64,000 nt of DNA from Marinilabiliaceae bacterium (GTDB lineage Bacteria > Bacteroidota > Bacteroidia > Bacteroidales > Marinilabiliaceae): contig JAFGBR010000004.1 of assembly GCA_016933045.1 (NCBI GenBank), forward strand, positions 1 through 64,000, read 5' to 3'. Positions within the stretch are counted from its first letter, which is position 1. Each line of letters begins with the position of its first letter. A model generated the notes under the pieces. That model saw only the letters and a program-made list of their open reading frames with translations, was not told where the DNA came from and did not search any database. Both the position numbers and the translations under genes were made by a program. Below, piece by piece: positions 27,921-36,442 of this stretch.

Positions 27921-27950
27921 CAAAGGTATAATTTGGTAACCAATTTCAAA
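27921..27950 (-). promoter_or_regulatory. Promoter and possible operator of the aminotransferase gene
   Basis: On the minus strand TTTG (plus 27947-27950) and TACCTTTG (27921-27928) are 18 bp apart. The spacer contains the perfect palindrome TTGGTAACCAA (27933-27943), a plausible repressor site between the two promoter elements. Confidence 0.55.
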
Positions 27951-28062
27951 CGGCAGGTTTATTTTTTTTTATTCAATAAAAAAATATGTAACAAATATTA
28001 ATAAATAAACGTCCATTATTAAATCAAAACCGTTTACTTTTCTATTAAATGAATAATTATTT

Positions 28063-30702
28063 ATGAAATACTCAAACTCCTTTTTATTATTTATTAACGT
28101 ATTATTATTTACTAACGCAGCTAATTCACAAACACTTAAAGGAACTGTAACATCATACAAAGGAGAAACCATACCGTTTAGCTCAATATACATAAAAGAA
28201 ACAACTTTTGGAACGACAACAAATAATCAGGGCGAATATGAAATTAAATTACCAGATGCAGGAACATATAACATTACTTTTCAGTCGATAGGCTTTCAAA
28301 AACAGGAACAAACAATCTCAATAAATAAAAATGAAACAAAAATTATTAACATAATATTGCTTGACCAAATATATCAACTTAAAGAAGTAAGAGTCTATTC
28401 AAACAATGAAGATCCCGCTTATAATATTATGAGAAAAGCCATTGGCATGGCTCCATATTATTTACGACAAATTGAACATTATGAGTCAGATGTGTATTTA
28501 AAAGGTACGCTCATACTTGATAAAGCACCAAAATTACTCGTAAACCAAATGAAAAAAGAAGATGTAAAAATCGAAATTGGTAAACGATACACTTCAGAGT
28601 CGATGAATCATATAACATTCGATGAACCCGATAAGTACCATCATAAGGTTATTTCGTCGAGAAGCTCCTTCCCAAATAATGATGAAAACACTACGATAGG
28701 TTACATAAACAGTAGTTTTTATCAACCTCAAATCGATATGGTCATATCACCACTATCTCCCAATTCTTTCAAACATTACAAATTTAAATTCATCGACTTT
28801 TTTAAAGAAGGAAATATTTATGTTAATAAAATTGAAATTATACCCCGTAGAAAAAGCCAACAACTTGTAAAGGGCACAATTTATATTGTGGAAAATATTT
28901 GGAATATTTACTCAATAAATGTTAAACTGGAAACCTTTTACGGAGCAATTCAAATTAAACAAACATACTCGCCGGTACAACCCAACACATGGCTTCCAAC
29001 ATCACATAACTTTAACATTGACGCCTCTGTTTTTGGGATTAAAGGAAAATTTAACTACATAAGTTCTGTTAAATATAAAAACGTAAAACCAAACACAAAA
29101 CTTCCAATTCCCAGTAATTTAGAAACAGGTATTTCAAAAAATAAAGAGCTTGAAAATATTGAGCAAAAAATTATAAATAGTGAAAAAACAAAAAATCAAC
29201 AAAGAATTGATGCCTTACTTAACAAAACCAACATAAACAACCGCGACATGATAAAACTATCACATTTGATGAAAAAAGAAAGCCTTAAAAAATCAAATGC
29301 TGATACCACTTTAGAAATAAAACCGAATGATAAATACATAATTAACCGACAAAAAAACGACACACTAAAAAACGACACACTTTTTTGGTCTTCAATACGT
29401 CCAATTCCATTAGCAACAGATGAATTAGAATCTTTTGCAATAAATGACAGTTTAAAAATTATAAACTCAAAAACCATTAATAAAAACAAACATCAAAATC
29501 ATTTATCAAAAACAATAGATATTTTTAAAAGTGGAAAAGAATTAAAAAACAAAAAAAACAGTTTTACATTTAAATACAATGGATTATTTGGATTTAACAA
29601 CATAGGATTTAACCCGGTTGAAGCTTTTTGGCTAAAACAATCGACCAATATTTCATTTAACATTGATTCAATACATAAAATCAACTTCACTCCTTACATA
29701 AAGTACAGCTTTGGTCAAAAAAAAATTTATTGGAATACACATATTAACTTCAATTATGCCCCTTTAAAACGAGGATCGCTTAATGCCAGTTTTGGTCACA
29801 CAAACAATGATTTTTACAAAAACAATTCAATAACACCAGTTGTAAATCTTGGATATAACTTATTGTTAAAGCAAAATTTTTTAAAACTATACCATAACCA
29901 TTACTATAAAATACAAAACAATATTGATATAATAAATGGGCTAACATTTAGCACATCAATAAAACATGAACAATTCTATTCACTGCAAAACAAATCGGAA
30001 TTTTCATTCTTCAACAAAAGCAAAAAATATAACGAAAACACCCCACTTAACAACGAAGCAAAAAACATCAACTATATAAACCAAACTGAAACATCAGTTA
30101 ATTTAAGCATACAGTTCACACCCCAAATGTATTACAGAATAAAAAATGGTCAAAAACAGATGTTATATTCAAAATATCCAACACTTTACATACGCTATAA
30201 ACAAGGTGTTGATAATATAACAAAGAGCAACTCAAAATTTTCACTCCTTGAAGGATTTATTTTCCAAAAGAAAGAATTAGGCACATTCTCATCTCTTCAA
30301 TATAGTATTGGCGGGGGGTATTTCCTCAACAACGACCAAATGCACTTTTCATCATTTAAACACTTTAACACCATTGAACCCAATTTCGAAATACGAAACA
30401 CAGAAAACAGCTTCGCATTACTAAATAATTATTCATCAAGTACCAATAAATGGTTTCAGGAAGCACACATCCAATACATATCTCCACTAATAATATTAAA
30501 ACGATTACCATTATTTAGTAACCGATTATGGACAGAAAAACTATATGGAAATTATTTGTCAACACCCACTTTTAAAAATTATTACGAACTGGGATACGGA
30601 ATTGGACAGATATTCTTTTTAGGAGAAGTATCTGTTTTTAGCGGTTTTAACAAACTTGAACCAAATTCGTGTGGAATAAAAGTGATTTTACAACTACAAT
30701 AA
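28063..30702 (+). CDS. DUF5686 outer-membrane protein with carboxypeptidase-regulatory-like domain
   Basis: This 879-residue exported protein has a signal peptide (about 1-22, ending ANSQ). An N-terminal CarboxypepD_reg-like beta domain follows (TLKGTVTSYKGETIPFSSIY, TNNQGEYEIKLPDAGTY). The long DUF5686 region has its hallmark opening DPAYNIMRKAIGMAPYYLRQ and HYESDVYLKGTLILDKAPKL. The second half is strand-rich and probably forms an outer-membrane barrel. These proteins are common in Bacteroidota and of unknown role; the domain order resembles TonB-dependent receptors but no plug domain is visible. It has a lysine- and asparagine-rich central linker (about 360-480). It is monocistronic and divergent from the aminotransferase gene. 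Confidence 0.88.
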   Translation: MKYSNSFLLFINVLLFTNAANSQTLKGTVTSYKGETIPFSSIYIKETTFGTTTNNQGEYEIKLPDAGTYNITFQSIGFQKQEQTISINKNETKIINIILLDQIYQLKEVRVYSNNEDPAYNIMRKAIGMAPYYLRQIEHYESDVYLKGTLILDKAPKLLVNQMKKEDVKIEIGKRYTSESMNHITFDEPDKYHHKVISSRSSFPNNDENTTIGYINSSFYQPQIDMVISPLSPNSFKHYKFKFIDFFKEGNIYVNKIEIIPRRKSQQLVKGTIYIVENIWNIYSINVKLETFYGAIQIKQTYSPVQPNTWLPTSHNFNIDASVFGIKGKFNYISSVKYKNVKPNTKLPIPSNLETGISKNKELENIEQKIINSEKTKNQQRIDALLNKTNINNRDMIKLSHLMKKESLKKSNADTTLEIKPNDKYIINRQKNDTLKNDTLFWSSIRPIPLATDELESFAINDSLKIINSKTINKNKHQNHLSKTIDIFKSGKELKNKKNSFTFKYNGLFGFNNIGFNPVEAFWLKQSTNISFNIDSIHKINFTPYIKYSFGQKKIYWNTHINFNYAPLKRGSLNASFGHTNNDFYKNNSITPVVNLGYNLLLKQNFLKLYHNHYYKIQNNIDIINGLTFSTSIKHEQFYSLQNKSEFSFFNKSKKYNENTPLNNEAKNINYINQTETSVNLSIQFTPQMYYRIKNGQKQMLYSKYPTLYIRYKQGVDNITKSNSKFSLLEGFIFQKKELGTFSSLQYSIGGGYFLNNDQMHFSSFKHFNTIEPNFEIRNTENSFALLNNYSSSTNKWFQEAHIQYISPLIILKRLPLFSNRLWTEKLYGNYLSTPTFKNYYELGYGIGQIFFLGEVSVFSGFNKLEPNSCGIKVILQLQ

Positions 30703-30738
30703 TAAGTGATATTTTAACATTAAAAAACATAAGCACAC

Positions 30739-30770
30739 TTGATTTTTTAAATCGAAACACCATACCTTTA
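30739..30770 (+). promoter_or_regulatory. Candidate promoter of the RRM gene
   Basis: TTG (30739-30741) and TACCTTTA (30763-30770) are 21 bp apart, with one mismatch in the -7 box. This would give a leader of about 85 nt. The small inverted repeat GATTT-ttt-AAATC (30741-30753) lies in the spacer. Confidence 0.4.
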
Positions 30771-30863
30771 TGTATATAGAAATGACAAAAGCTAAATCAA
30801 AGCATCACTGCTCCAACTTACTTTTTTCTTTTCTTATTTAACGTTTTTCTAATTTCTACTTTT

Positions 30864-31172
30864 ATGAACATTTTCGTTGCTAAATTAAGTTCAACCACTA
30901 CCAGTGAGGACTTACAAAAACTTTTTGAAGATTATGGTGATGTAGAATCAGCAAAAGTCATCATGGATCGTGAAACAGGTAAATCAAAACAATTCGGCTT
31001 TGTCGAAATGCCCAATGAAGAGGAAGCATTACTTGCTCTTGAGCGACTAGACGAAACTGAATTAAACGGGGCTAAAATAGTGGTAAAAAGGGCAAATCCA
31101 CGTCCCGACAAACCTCAACGATCAGGCGGAAACAACCCTCAACAGCGCAGACGATTTCAGGGACGCCATTAA
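30864..31172 (+). CDS. Small RRM RNA-binding protein
   Basis: This 102-residue cytoplasmic protein is a single RNA recognition motif. RNP2 is at the start (NIFVAKL) and RNP1 is KQFGFVEM near residue 50. The order beta-alpha-beta-beta-alpha-beta is complete by about residue 78. The tail is basic and Arg/Gln/Gly-rich (PDKPQRSGGNNPQQRRR), as in other Bacteroidota RRM proteins, many of which are abundant RNA chaperone-like factors. Targets are unknown. It is monocistronic with a strong terminator. Confidence 0.95.
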   Translation: MNIFVAKLSSTTTSEDLQKLFEDYGDVESAKVIMDRETGKSKQFGFVEMPNEEEALLALERLDETELNGAKIVVKRANPRPDKPQRSGGNNPQQRRRFQGRH

Positions 31173-31191
31173 CACCATGTAATAATTATTC

Positions 31192-31226
31192 AAATCCCGG
31201 AAACATTATAATTTCCGGGATTTTTA
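31192..31226 (+). terminator. Terminator of the RRM gene
   Basis: AAATCCCGGAAA (31192-31203) and TTTCCGGGATTT (31212-31223) form a perfect 12-bp stem with an 8-nt loop followed by T residues. Confidence 0.9.
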
Positions 31227-31301
31227 TTAAATACATATTTAATTTGAAACAAAATTAAAGAATCATAAAATTCATTTATAGGATTAACACTCCATTTTTT
31301 A

Positions 31302-31309
31302 TATTTTTG
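31302..31309 (+). promoter_or_regulatory. -7 element upstream of valS
   Basis: TATTTTTG matches the -7 consensus. A -33 TTG at the right distance is not evident. Transcription from here would give a leader of about 170 nt containing the inverted repeat described separately. Confidence 0.45.
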
Positions 31310-31326
31310 CACTCCTTAATAACAAT

Positions 31327-31440
31327 ATAGATCGTTAAATTTCAAACACAAAGCATCTGGATAGTATATAAGATAATTATAAAAAACAGGCAATTCACAA
31401 ACATCATATTGTCATCTGGTTAAATAATTTAACGATCTAT
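31327..31440 (+). promoter_or_regulatory. Structured leader of valS: 15-bp perfect inverted repeat
   Basis: ATAGATCGTTAAATT (31327-31341) and AATTTAACGATCTAT (31426-31440) are perfect reverse complements, separated by 84 nt, with TTTTTA straight after the right arm. The heptamer CATCTGG occurs twice in the loop (31354-31360 and 31413-31419). It could be an attenuator-like RNA, or a small palindromic element; no known riboswitch or T-box signature is seen. Confidence 0.4.
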
Positions 31441-31487
31441 TTTTATATTAAAACAAAAAACAGAAAAGTAAAATTCATTCTATAAAA

Positions 31488-34112
31488 ATGGAGATAACAA
31501 GCAAATACAATCCGGCCGAAACAGAAGACAAATGGTATAAATACTGGATGGACAAAGGATTTTTCCATTCAATACCCGATGAAAGAGAACCTTATACCAT
31601 AGTAATTCCACCACCAAACGTTACCGGAGTACTTCACATGGGACACATGCTTAACAATACGATTCAGGACATTTTGATTCGCAGAGCTCGCATGATGGGG
31701 AAAAATGCTTGCTGGGTGCCAGGTACCGACCATGCTTCAATTGCCACCGAAGCTAAAGTTGTTAACAAACTTAAGGCTGAAGGCATTGACAAACATAGTT
31801 TAACCAGAGAAACATTTTTAGAACATGCATGGGAATGGAAAGAAAAACATGGAGGTATCATTCTCGATCAACTTAAAAAACTAGGAGCTTCATGCGATTG
31901 GGATAGAACATGTTTTACCATGGATGAATCGCGAAGTGATGCTGTAATAAAAGTATTTGTCGATCTTTACAATAAAGGGCTTATTTATCGTGGTATCAGA
32001 ATGGTAAACTGGGATCCTAGTGCAAAAACGGCTGTTTCTGACGAAGAGGTTATTTACAAAGAAGTTCAATCGAAACTATATTACCTAAAGTATAAAATCG
32101 AAGGAAGTGATGAGTATATAACCATTGCAACTACCCGACCTGAAACAATTTTAGGCGATACTGCTGTCTGCGTAAACCCCAACGACGAACGATTCACTCA
32201 CTTATCGGGCAAACGCGTTTTAGTCCCATTAATCAACCGTTCTATTCCAATTATCGAGGATGAATATGTTGATATGGAGTTTGGTACTGGTTGTTTAAAA
32301 ATTACTCCTGCACACGATATCAACGACTACGAAATTGGAATGCGTCATAACCTGGAGTCAATTGACATTTTAAACGATGATGGAACATTGAGTGAGGCTG
32401 CTCAACTTTATATTGGACAGGATCGTTTTGTTGTTCGTGATGCAATAATTACCGATTTGGAAAAAGCCGGAAATCTTGCAAAGGTAGAGGATTACACAAA
32501 CAAAGTAGGTTGTTCGGAAAGAACAAATGCTGTTATTGAACCAAAACTCTCAACTCAGTGGTTCCTGAAAATGCACGACATGGCTAAAACAGCCCTCGAT
32601 GCAGTAATGAACGATGAAGTTGAATTCCACCCAAAAAAATTCAAAAACGTTTACCGTCACTGGATGGAAAATGTAAAAGACTGGTGTATATCACGTCAGC
32701 TCTGGTGGGGGCATCGCATTCCTGTTTTCTATCTCGATAATGGCGACTTTTTTGTGGCTGAAAATATTCAACAAGCACTTGTTCAAGCAAAAGAAAAAAC
32801 AGGAAATAATAATTTAACCGAAGATAACCTAAAACAAGATGAAGATGTTTTAGATACTTGGGCCTCGTCATGGTTATGGCCTATTTCGGTTTTCGACGGA
32901 TTCGACACCAACAAAAACGAAATTGACTATTATTATCCAACATCTGATTTGGTTACAGGGCACGACATCATCTTTTTTTGGGTTGCCCGCATGATTATGG
33001 CCGGGTATGAATATCGAAAAACATTTCCGTTTAAAAATGTCTATTTTACAGGAATGGTTCGCGATAAGCAGGGCCGTAAAATGTCGAAACAATTAGGTAA
33101 CTCACCCGATCCGTTAGATTTGATTAAGCAATTTGGAGCCGATGGTGTTCGCGTTGGCATGTTACTTTGCTCACCTGCCGGTGGCGACCTCTTATTCGAC
33201 GAAAGCCTAACTGAACAGGGACGTAATTTCTCAAACAAAATCTGGAACGCTTTCCGTTTAGTTAAAAGCTGGCAGGTTGATAACTCCATACCTCAACCAG
33301 AACATGCTATTAAAGGTATCGATTGGTTTAATCAAAAACTAAATCAAACCATTGAAGAAATAAACGACCATTTCGATAAATATCGCATTTCGGATGCCTT
33401 AATGACAACCTATACTCTTTTTCGAGAAGAATTCTCCAGTTGGTATTTAGAAATTGTTAAGCCACCTTATCAACAACCCATCGATAAAAAATCTTACGAT
33501 GCAACAATAAACTTCTTCGATAAGTTATTACGATTATTACATCCTTTCATGCCTTTTATTTCAGAAGAACTTTGGCAATTGATTGATGATCGTAAGGATA
33601 ACGAAAGTATTATGATATCTGACATGCCCAAAGAAGGAACTTATAATATAACAAACCTAAACTTCTTCAACAGCATTAAGGAAGTTATCGGATCGTTGAG
33701 AAAAATCAGAATGGACAACAACATCAAGCGCGATACTACCATCGACTTGTATGTAAAGCCAATTAAAGAGTACGATTTTTCATTTGATTCCATAATAAAA
33801 TATCTAGTTAACGTTGCCGAAATTAAAGAAGAAACGTGTCCTACTGAAATATCATCAGGTTTCCAAACCATTTATGCAAGCTACGATATTCCTTTGAAAG
33901 ATACATTAGATGTGGAATCGGAATTAAAAAAGCTTCAGGAAGAACTGAAATACACCGAAGGATTCCTAAAGTCAGTAATAAGTAAGCTCAGCAACGAAAA
34001 GTTTGTAAACAATGCACCCGAAAAAGTTGTTGCAATGGAAAAACAAAAACAAGCCGATGCCGAAGCAAAAATCAATGTTTTAAAAGAAAACATTGAGAAA
34101 CTTTCAAAATAA
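31488..34112 (+). CDS. valS: Valyl-tRNA synthetase
   Basis: This 874-residue class I aminoacyl-tRNA synthetase charges tRNA-Val. The HIGH-type motif is HMGH at residues 50-53 ([10 protein letters not shown]) and the KMSKS-type motif is KMSKQ at 531-535 ([17 protein letters not shown]). The [13 protein letters not shown] segment is typical of ValRS, the editing domain includes [14 protein letters not shown], and the C-terminal coiled-coil arm ends the protein (from about 810, charged heptads). Length is normal for bacterial ValRS. It is preceded by a leader of unusual structure and followed by a terminator. Confidence 0.98.
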   Translation: MEITSKYNPAETEDKWYKYWMDKGFFHSIPDEREPYTIVIPPPNVTGVLHMGHMLNNTIQDILIRRARMMGKNACWVPGTDHASIATEAKVVNKLKAEGIDKHSLTRETFLEHAWEWKEKHGGIILDQLKKLGASCDWDRTCFTMDESRSDAVIKVFVDLYNKGLIYRGIRMVNWDPSAKTAVSDEEVIYKEVQSKLYYLKYKIEGSDEYITIATTRPETILGDTAVCVNPNDERFTHLSGKRVLVPLINRSIPIIEDEYVDMEFGTGCLKITPAHDINDYEIGMRHNLESIDILNDDGTLSEAAQLYIGQDRFVVRDAIITDLEKAGNLAKVEDYTNKVGCSERTNAVIEPKLSTQWFLKMHDMAKTALDAVMNDEVEFHPKKFKNVYRHWMENVKDWCISRQLWWGHRIPVFYLDNGDFFVAENIQQALVQAKEKTGNNNLTEDNLKQDEDVLDTWASSWLWPISVFDGFDTNKNEIDYYYPTSDLVTGHDIIFFWVARMIMAGYEYRKTFPFKNVYFTGMVRDKQGRKMSKQLGNSPDPLDLIKQFGADGVRVGMLLCSPAGGDLLFDESLTEQGRNFSNKIWNAFRLVKSWQVDNSIPQPEHAIKGIDWFNQKLNQTIEEINDHFDKYRISDALMTTYTLFREEFSSWYLEIVKPPYQQPIDKKSYDATINFFDKLLRLLHPFMPFISEELWQLIDDRKDNESIMISDMPKEGTYNITNLNFFNSIKEVIGSLRKIRMDNNIKRDTTIDLYVKPIKEYDFSFDSIIKYLVNVAEIKEETCPTEISSGFQTIYASYDIPLKDTLDVESELKKLQEELKYTEGFLKSVISKLSNEKFVNNAPEKVVAMEKQKQADAEAKINVLKENIEKLSK

Positions 34113-34130
34113 AATTTTCTTGTAAAAATA

Positions 34131-34163
34131 AAAAAAGGCATTCAATAGAGAGTGCCTTTTTTT
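34131..34163 (+). terminator. Terminator after valS
   Basis: AAAAAAGGCA (34131-34140) pairs with TGCCTTTTTT (34153-34162) around a 12-nt loop, with T residues as the 3' side of the stem and beyond. Confidence 0.85.
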
Positions 34164-34285
34164 AGATTAAAATTTTCATTGAAATATAATAACGAAAAAG
34201 ATATAAAAATACAATATATCAATTAACACGCTACTCTCGTATTTCCTTTAATTATAAAAGCACTTAAAGTATTTTTACAAAAAAA

Positions 34286-34702
34286 ATGTTAAATACTTTA
34301 ATAGCAATTGGAACTGCCCTTATAATTTTTGTGGCGTATGTGTATATCAAGGTTAGAAAAATGAAGAACATGCCAACGGTTAGCGACAGCGAAAAAATTA
34401 CCACACTCACCGACAAAAACTTTCAGCATAAAATAAATAACGGTATTATGTTAGTCGATTTTTGGGCCTCGTGGTGCATGCCATGCAAATTGATGACACC
34501 TGTTTTAAACGATCTGGCAGAAGATCCATCGGTTAACGGAACTGTGGCAAAACTAAATATAGAACAATACCAATCAGTTGCTGCAAAATACAATGTAAGA
34601 AGCATTCCTACAATGGTATTATTTAAAAACGGGAAAGAAGTAAATCGCTTTATTGGCGTTAAATCGAAAGACTTTTTATTAAAACAAATGAAAATAGCTT
34701 AG
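34286..34702 (+). CDS. Membrane-anchored thioredoxin-like protein
   Basis: This 138-residue protein has one N-terminal membrane helix (about 4-22) followed by positive residues (KVRKMK) and a thioredoxin domain. By the positive-inside rule the thioredoxin domain should face the cytoplasm. The active site is Cys64-Met-Pro-Cys67 (WASWCMPCKLMTPVL) rather than the common CGPC. The cis-proline segment RSIPTMVLFKNGKEV is intact. It is expected to be a thiol-disulfide reductase; partner proteins are unknown. It is monocistronic with a strong terminator. Confidence 0.9.
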   Translation: MLNTLIAIGTALIIFVAYVYIKVRKMKNMPTVSDSEKITTLTDKNFQHKINNGIMLVDFWASWCMPCKLMTPVLNDLAEDPSVNGTVAKLNIEQYQSVAAKYNVRSIPTMVLFKNGKEVNRFIGVKSKDFLLKQMKIA

Positions 34703-34739
34703 TCGGATAAATATAGTTTGGTTATATAGTTATGTTTCG

Positions 34740-34775
34740 AAGAGGTGACTTTTATAAAGTCACCTCTTTATTTAA
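34740..34775 (+). terminator. Terminator after thioredoxin gene
   Basis: AAGAGGTGACTTT (34740-34752) and AAAGTCACCTCTT (34756-34768) form a perfect 13-bp stem with a 3-nt loop, followed by a T-rich stretch. Confidence 0.9.
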
Positions 34776-35060
34776 TCTGAGATAAATTTATTAAGCAATA
34801 TCTCACTTTTATTTTTTGTTATTATCTCCTATTTATTATTTTTCAAGTAAAAAACTTAAAAGATTTAAAAACAACATAATAAAATATTATTCGTAGATAT
34901 TAATATTAATAGTTCATTAAACTTTTATAACAAATTAATGATGAGGTATTTACGACATGCTTAGATTTTTTAACTCGTTTATTTTAAGTACATTGTAAAT
35001 CAATCTAATATCTTATGTCTATAATCTAACGATCTATTTAATTAACTAAAATATACTCTC
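34776..35060. other. AT-rich intergenic region before the pectate lyase
   Basis: No gene is visible. It holds a TGTAAAT half-site (34994-35000) like the one in the Nudix-regulator palindrome. It also holds the 13-mer TAACGATCTATTT (35027-35039), which also occurs in the right arm of the valS leader repeat (31430-31442). No consensus promoter is clear. Confidence 0.35.
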
Positions 35061-36167
35061 GTGAAAATAATAATAACACTTACAACCATCCTAATTTCTG
35101 TAATAAGCTATTCACAACACACAAATGAATTACCAATTAGTCTCGATGAATTCTCCGATGGTATACATCACTGGTATCTGATCGATCAGGAAAATAATTA
35201 TAAGCGATACGCCCCCGAAAACTACATTGCCATTGCAAATAATTTTGTATCATTTCAAAACAAAGACGGTGGATGGCCTAAAAATATCGACTGGCTGGCT
35301 ATTGTTGATACCGATTCATTAAAAGCAACCCTTTCTGTACGTTACCAACAAAGCACTTTCGACAACCGAAATACATTTCCTCAAATACGCTACCTAGCAA
35401 ATGCCTATTTATTAACAAAAAACCACACATATAAAAAATCTGTCGAAAAAGGCATTAAATACATTTTAAAAAACCAAAACAAAAGTGGTGGCTGGAGAGG
35501 ATGGGATGTTGACGCCATTACATTCAACGATGAAGTGATGACCGGAATCATGGAACTGCTGCTCGACATTAAACAAGAAAAAGAATATTTAAACTGGCTC
35601 AACAAAAAACTAAAAACAAAAACCAATAAAACACTTGAAAAAGCCATTACAACAACCTTAAAATGCCAGGTTGTTGTAAATGGAAATAAAACTGCATGGG
35701 GGCAACAACACGATCACAAAACATTTAAATCGGTTAAAGCCAGAACATTCGAATTGGAAGGTTTAACAGCCAACGAAAGCGTATCTGTAATCAGTTTACT
35801 AATGAAAATTCAAAACCCTGATAAAGACATTATTGATGCCATAAAAAGCGGAGTTAACTGGCTACAAAAATCAGCCATTCACAATTTAAGAGTTGAAGAA
35901 TTTGAAGTCCCAAAAGGAACCTATCCGGGGCTCACATTATCAATTGACAGAAAAACAATTATTGACTCAACAGCAACTCCTATATGGGCTCGTTTTTACG
36001 AAATTGAAACCAATAAACCATTCATGTGCACCCGCGAAGGACAAAAAGTCTATTCATTAGAAGAAGTTAATCCCGAACGCAGAGCCGGATATGCCTGGTA
36101 TGGATATTGGCCCGAAATACTATTAAAAACAGATTATCCTAAATGGGTAGAAAACAATGTTAAATAA
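35061..36167 (+). CDS. Pectate lyase, polysaccharide lyase family 10
   Basis: This 368-residue secreted protein has a signal peptide (about 1-18, cleavage near SYSQ) and a complete PL10 (alpha/alpha) domain. Visible are FQNKDGGWPKNIDW, the STFDNRNTFPQIRYLANAY segment, NKSGGWRGWDVDAITFNDEV and VKARTFELEGLTANESVSV, and the end RAGYAWYGYWPEILL. PL10 enzymes cleave polygalacturonate by beta-elimination. Translation begins with GTG at 35061, since no in-frame ATG precedes the signal peptide. There is no lipobox, so it is probably periplasmic or secreted. It lies just upstream of SusC/D pair A but is separated by a 275-bp gap, so it may be independently expressed. Confidence 0.92.
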   Translation: MKIIITLTTILISVISYSQHTNELPISLDEFSDGIHHWYLIDQENNYKRYAPENYIAIANNFVSFQNKDGGWPKNIDWLAIVDTDSLKATLSVRYQQSTFDNRNTFPQIRYLANAYLLTKNHTYKKSVEKGIKYILKNQNKSGGWRGWDVDAITFNDEVMTGIMELLLDIKQEKEYLNWLNKKLKTKTNKTLEKAITTTLKCQVVVNGNKTAWGQQHDHKTFKSVKARTFELEGLTANESVSVISLLMKIQNPDKDIIDAIKSGVNWLQKSAIHNLRVEEFEVPKGTYPGLTLSIDRKTIIDSTATPIWARFYEIETNKPFMCTREGQKVYSLEEVNPERRAGYAWYGYWPEILLKTDYPKWVENNVK

Positions 36168-36270
36168 AATTCAATCAGAACAATACAATTCTGTTAAATC
36201 ATACATAAATTTGAGCAAAATTATGCACACATAAACATTTGTATGTCAGATACTTAAATGCACAAACAAT

Positions 36271-36428
36271 ACATTTACAACCCATCTCATATACATTTAC
36301 GCCGATAACATTATACATCCTATACCAGAGATGTGTACAAAACCACGAATCATGTAAATAAATGTTAAAATACCTTTACAGCTGTTAAGTCAAATTTTGC
36401 AAATAAAAAAGACCTAAAAGTGTAAATA
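36271..36428. promoter_or_regulatory. Cluster of TGTAAAT-type half-sites upstream of SusC A
   Basis: The 158 bp contain ACATTTACA (36271-36279), ACATTTAC (36293-36300), TGTAAATAAATGTTAA (36353-36368), TTTACA (36375-36380) and TGTAAATA (36421-36428). The third shares its first 11 bases with the 16-bp palindrome upstream of the Nudix-type regulator. AT-rich sequence makes chance matches possible. Confidence 0.3.
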
Positions 36429-36442
36429 CTAAATTCAAAGCT

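Noticed and set aside
31327-31440. Inverted-repeat element (MITE-like) instead of an RNA leader
   Set aside because: I found no target-site duplication outside the arms and no second complete copy in the window, so I kept the leader reading but at low confidence.
31316-31487. T-box riboswitch controlling valS
   Set aside because: No T-box consensus or specifier-loop arrangement is recognisable, and T-boxes are not expected in Bacteroidota.
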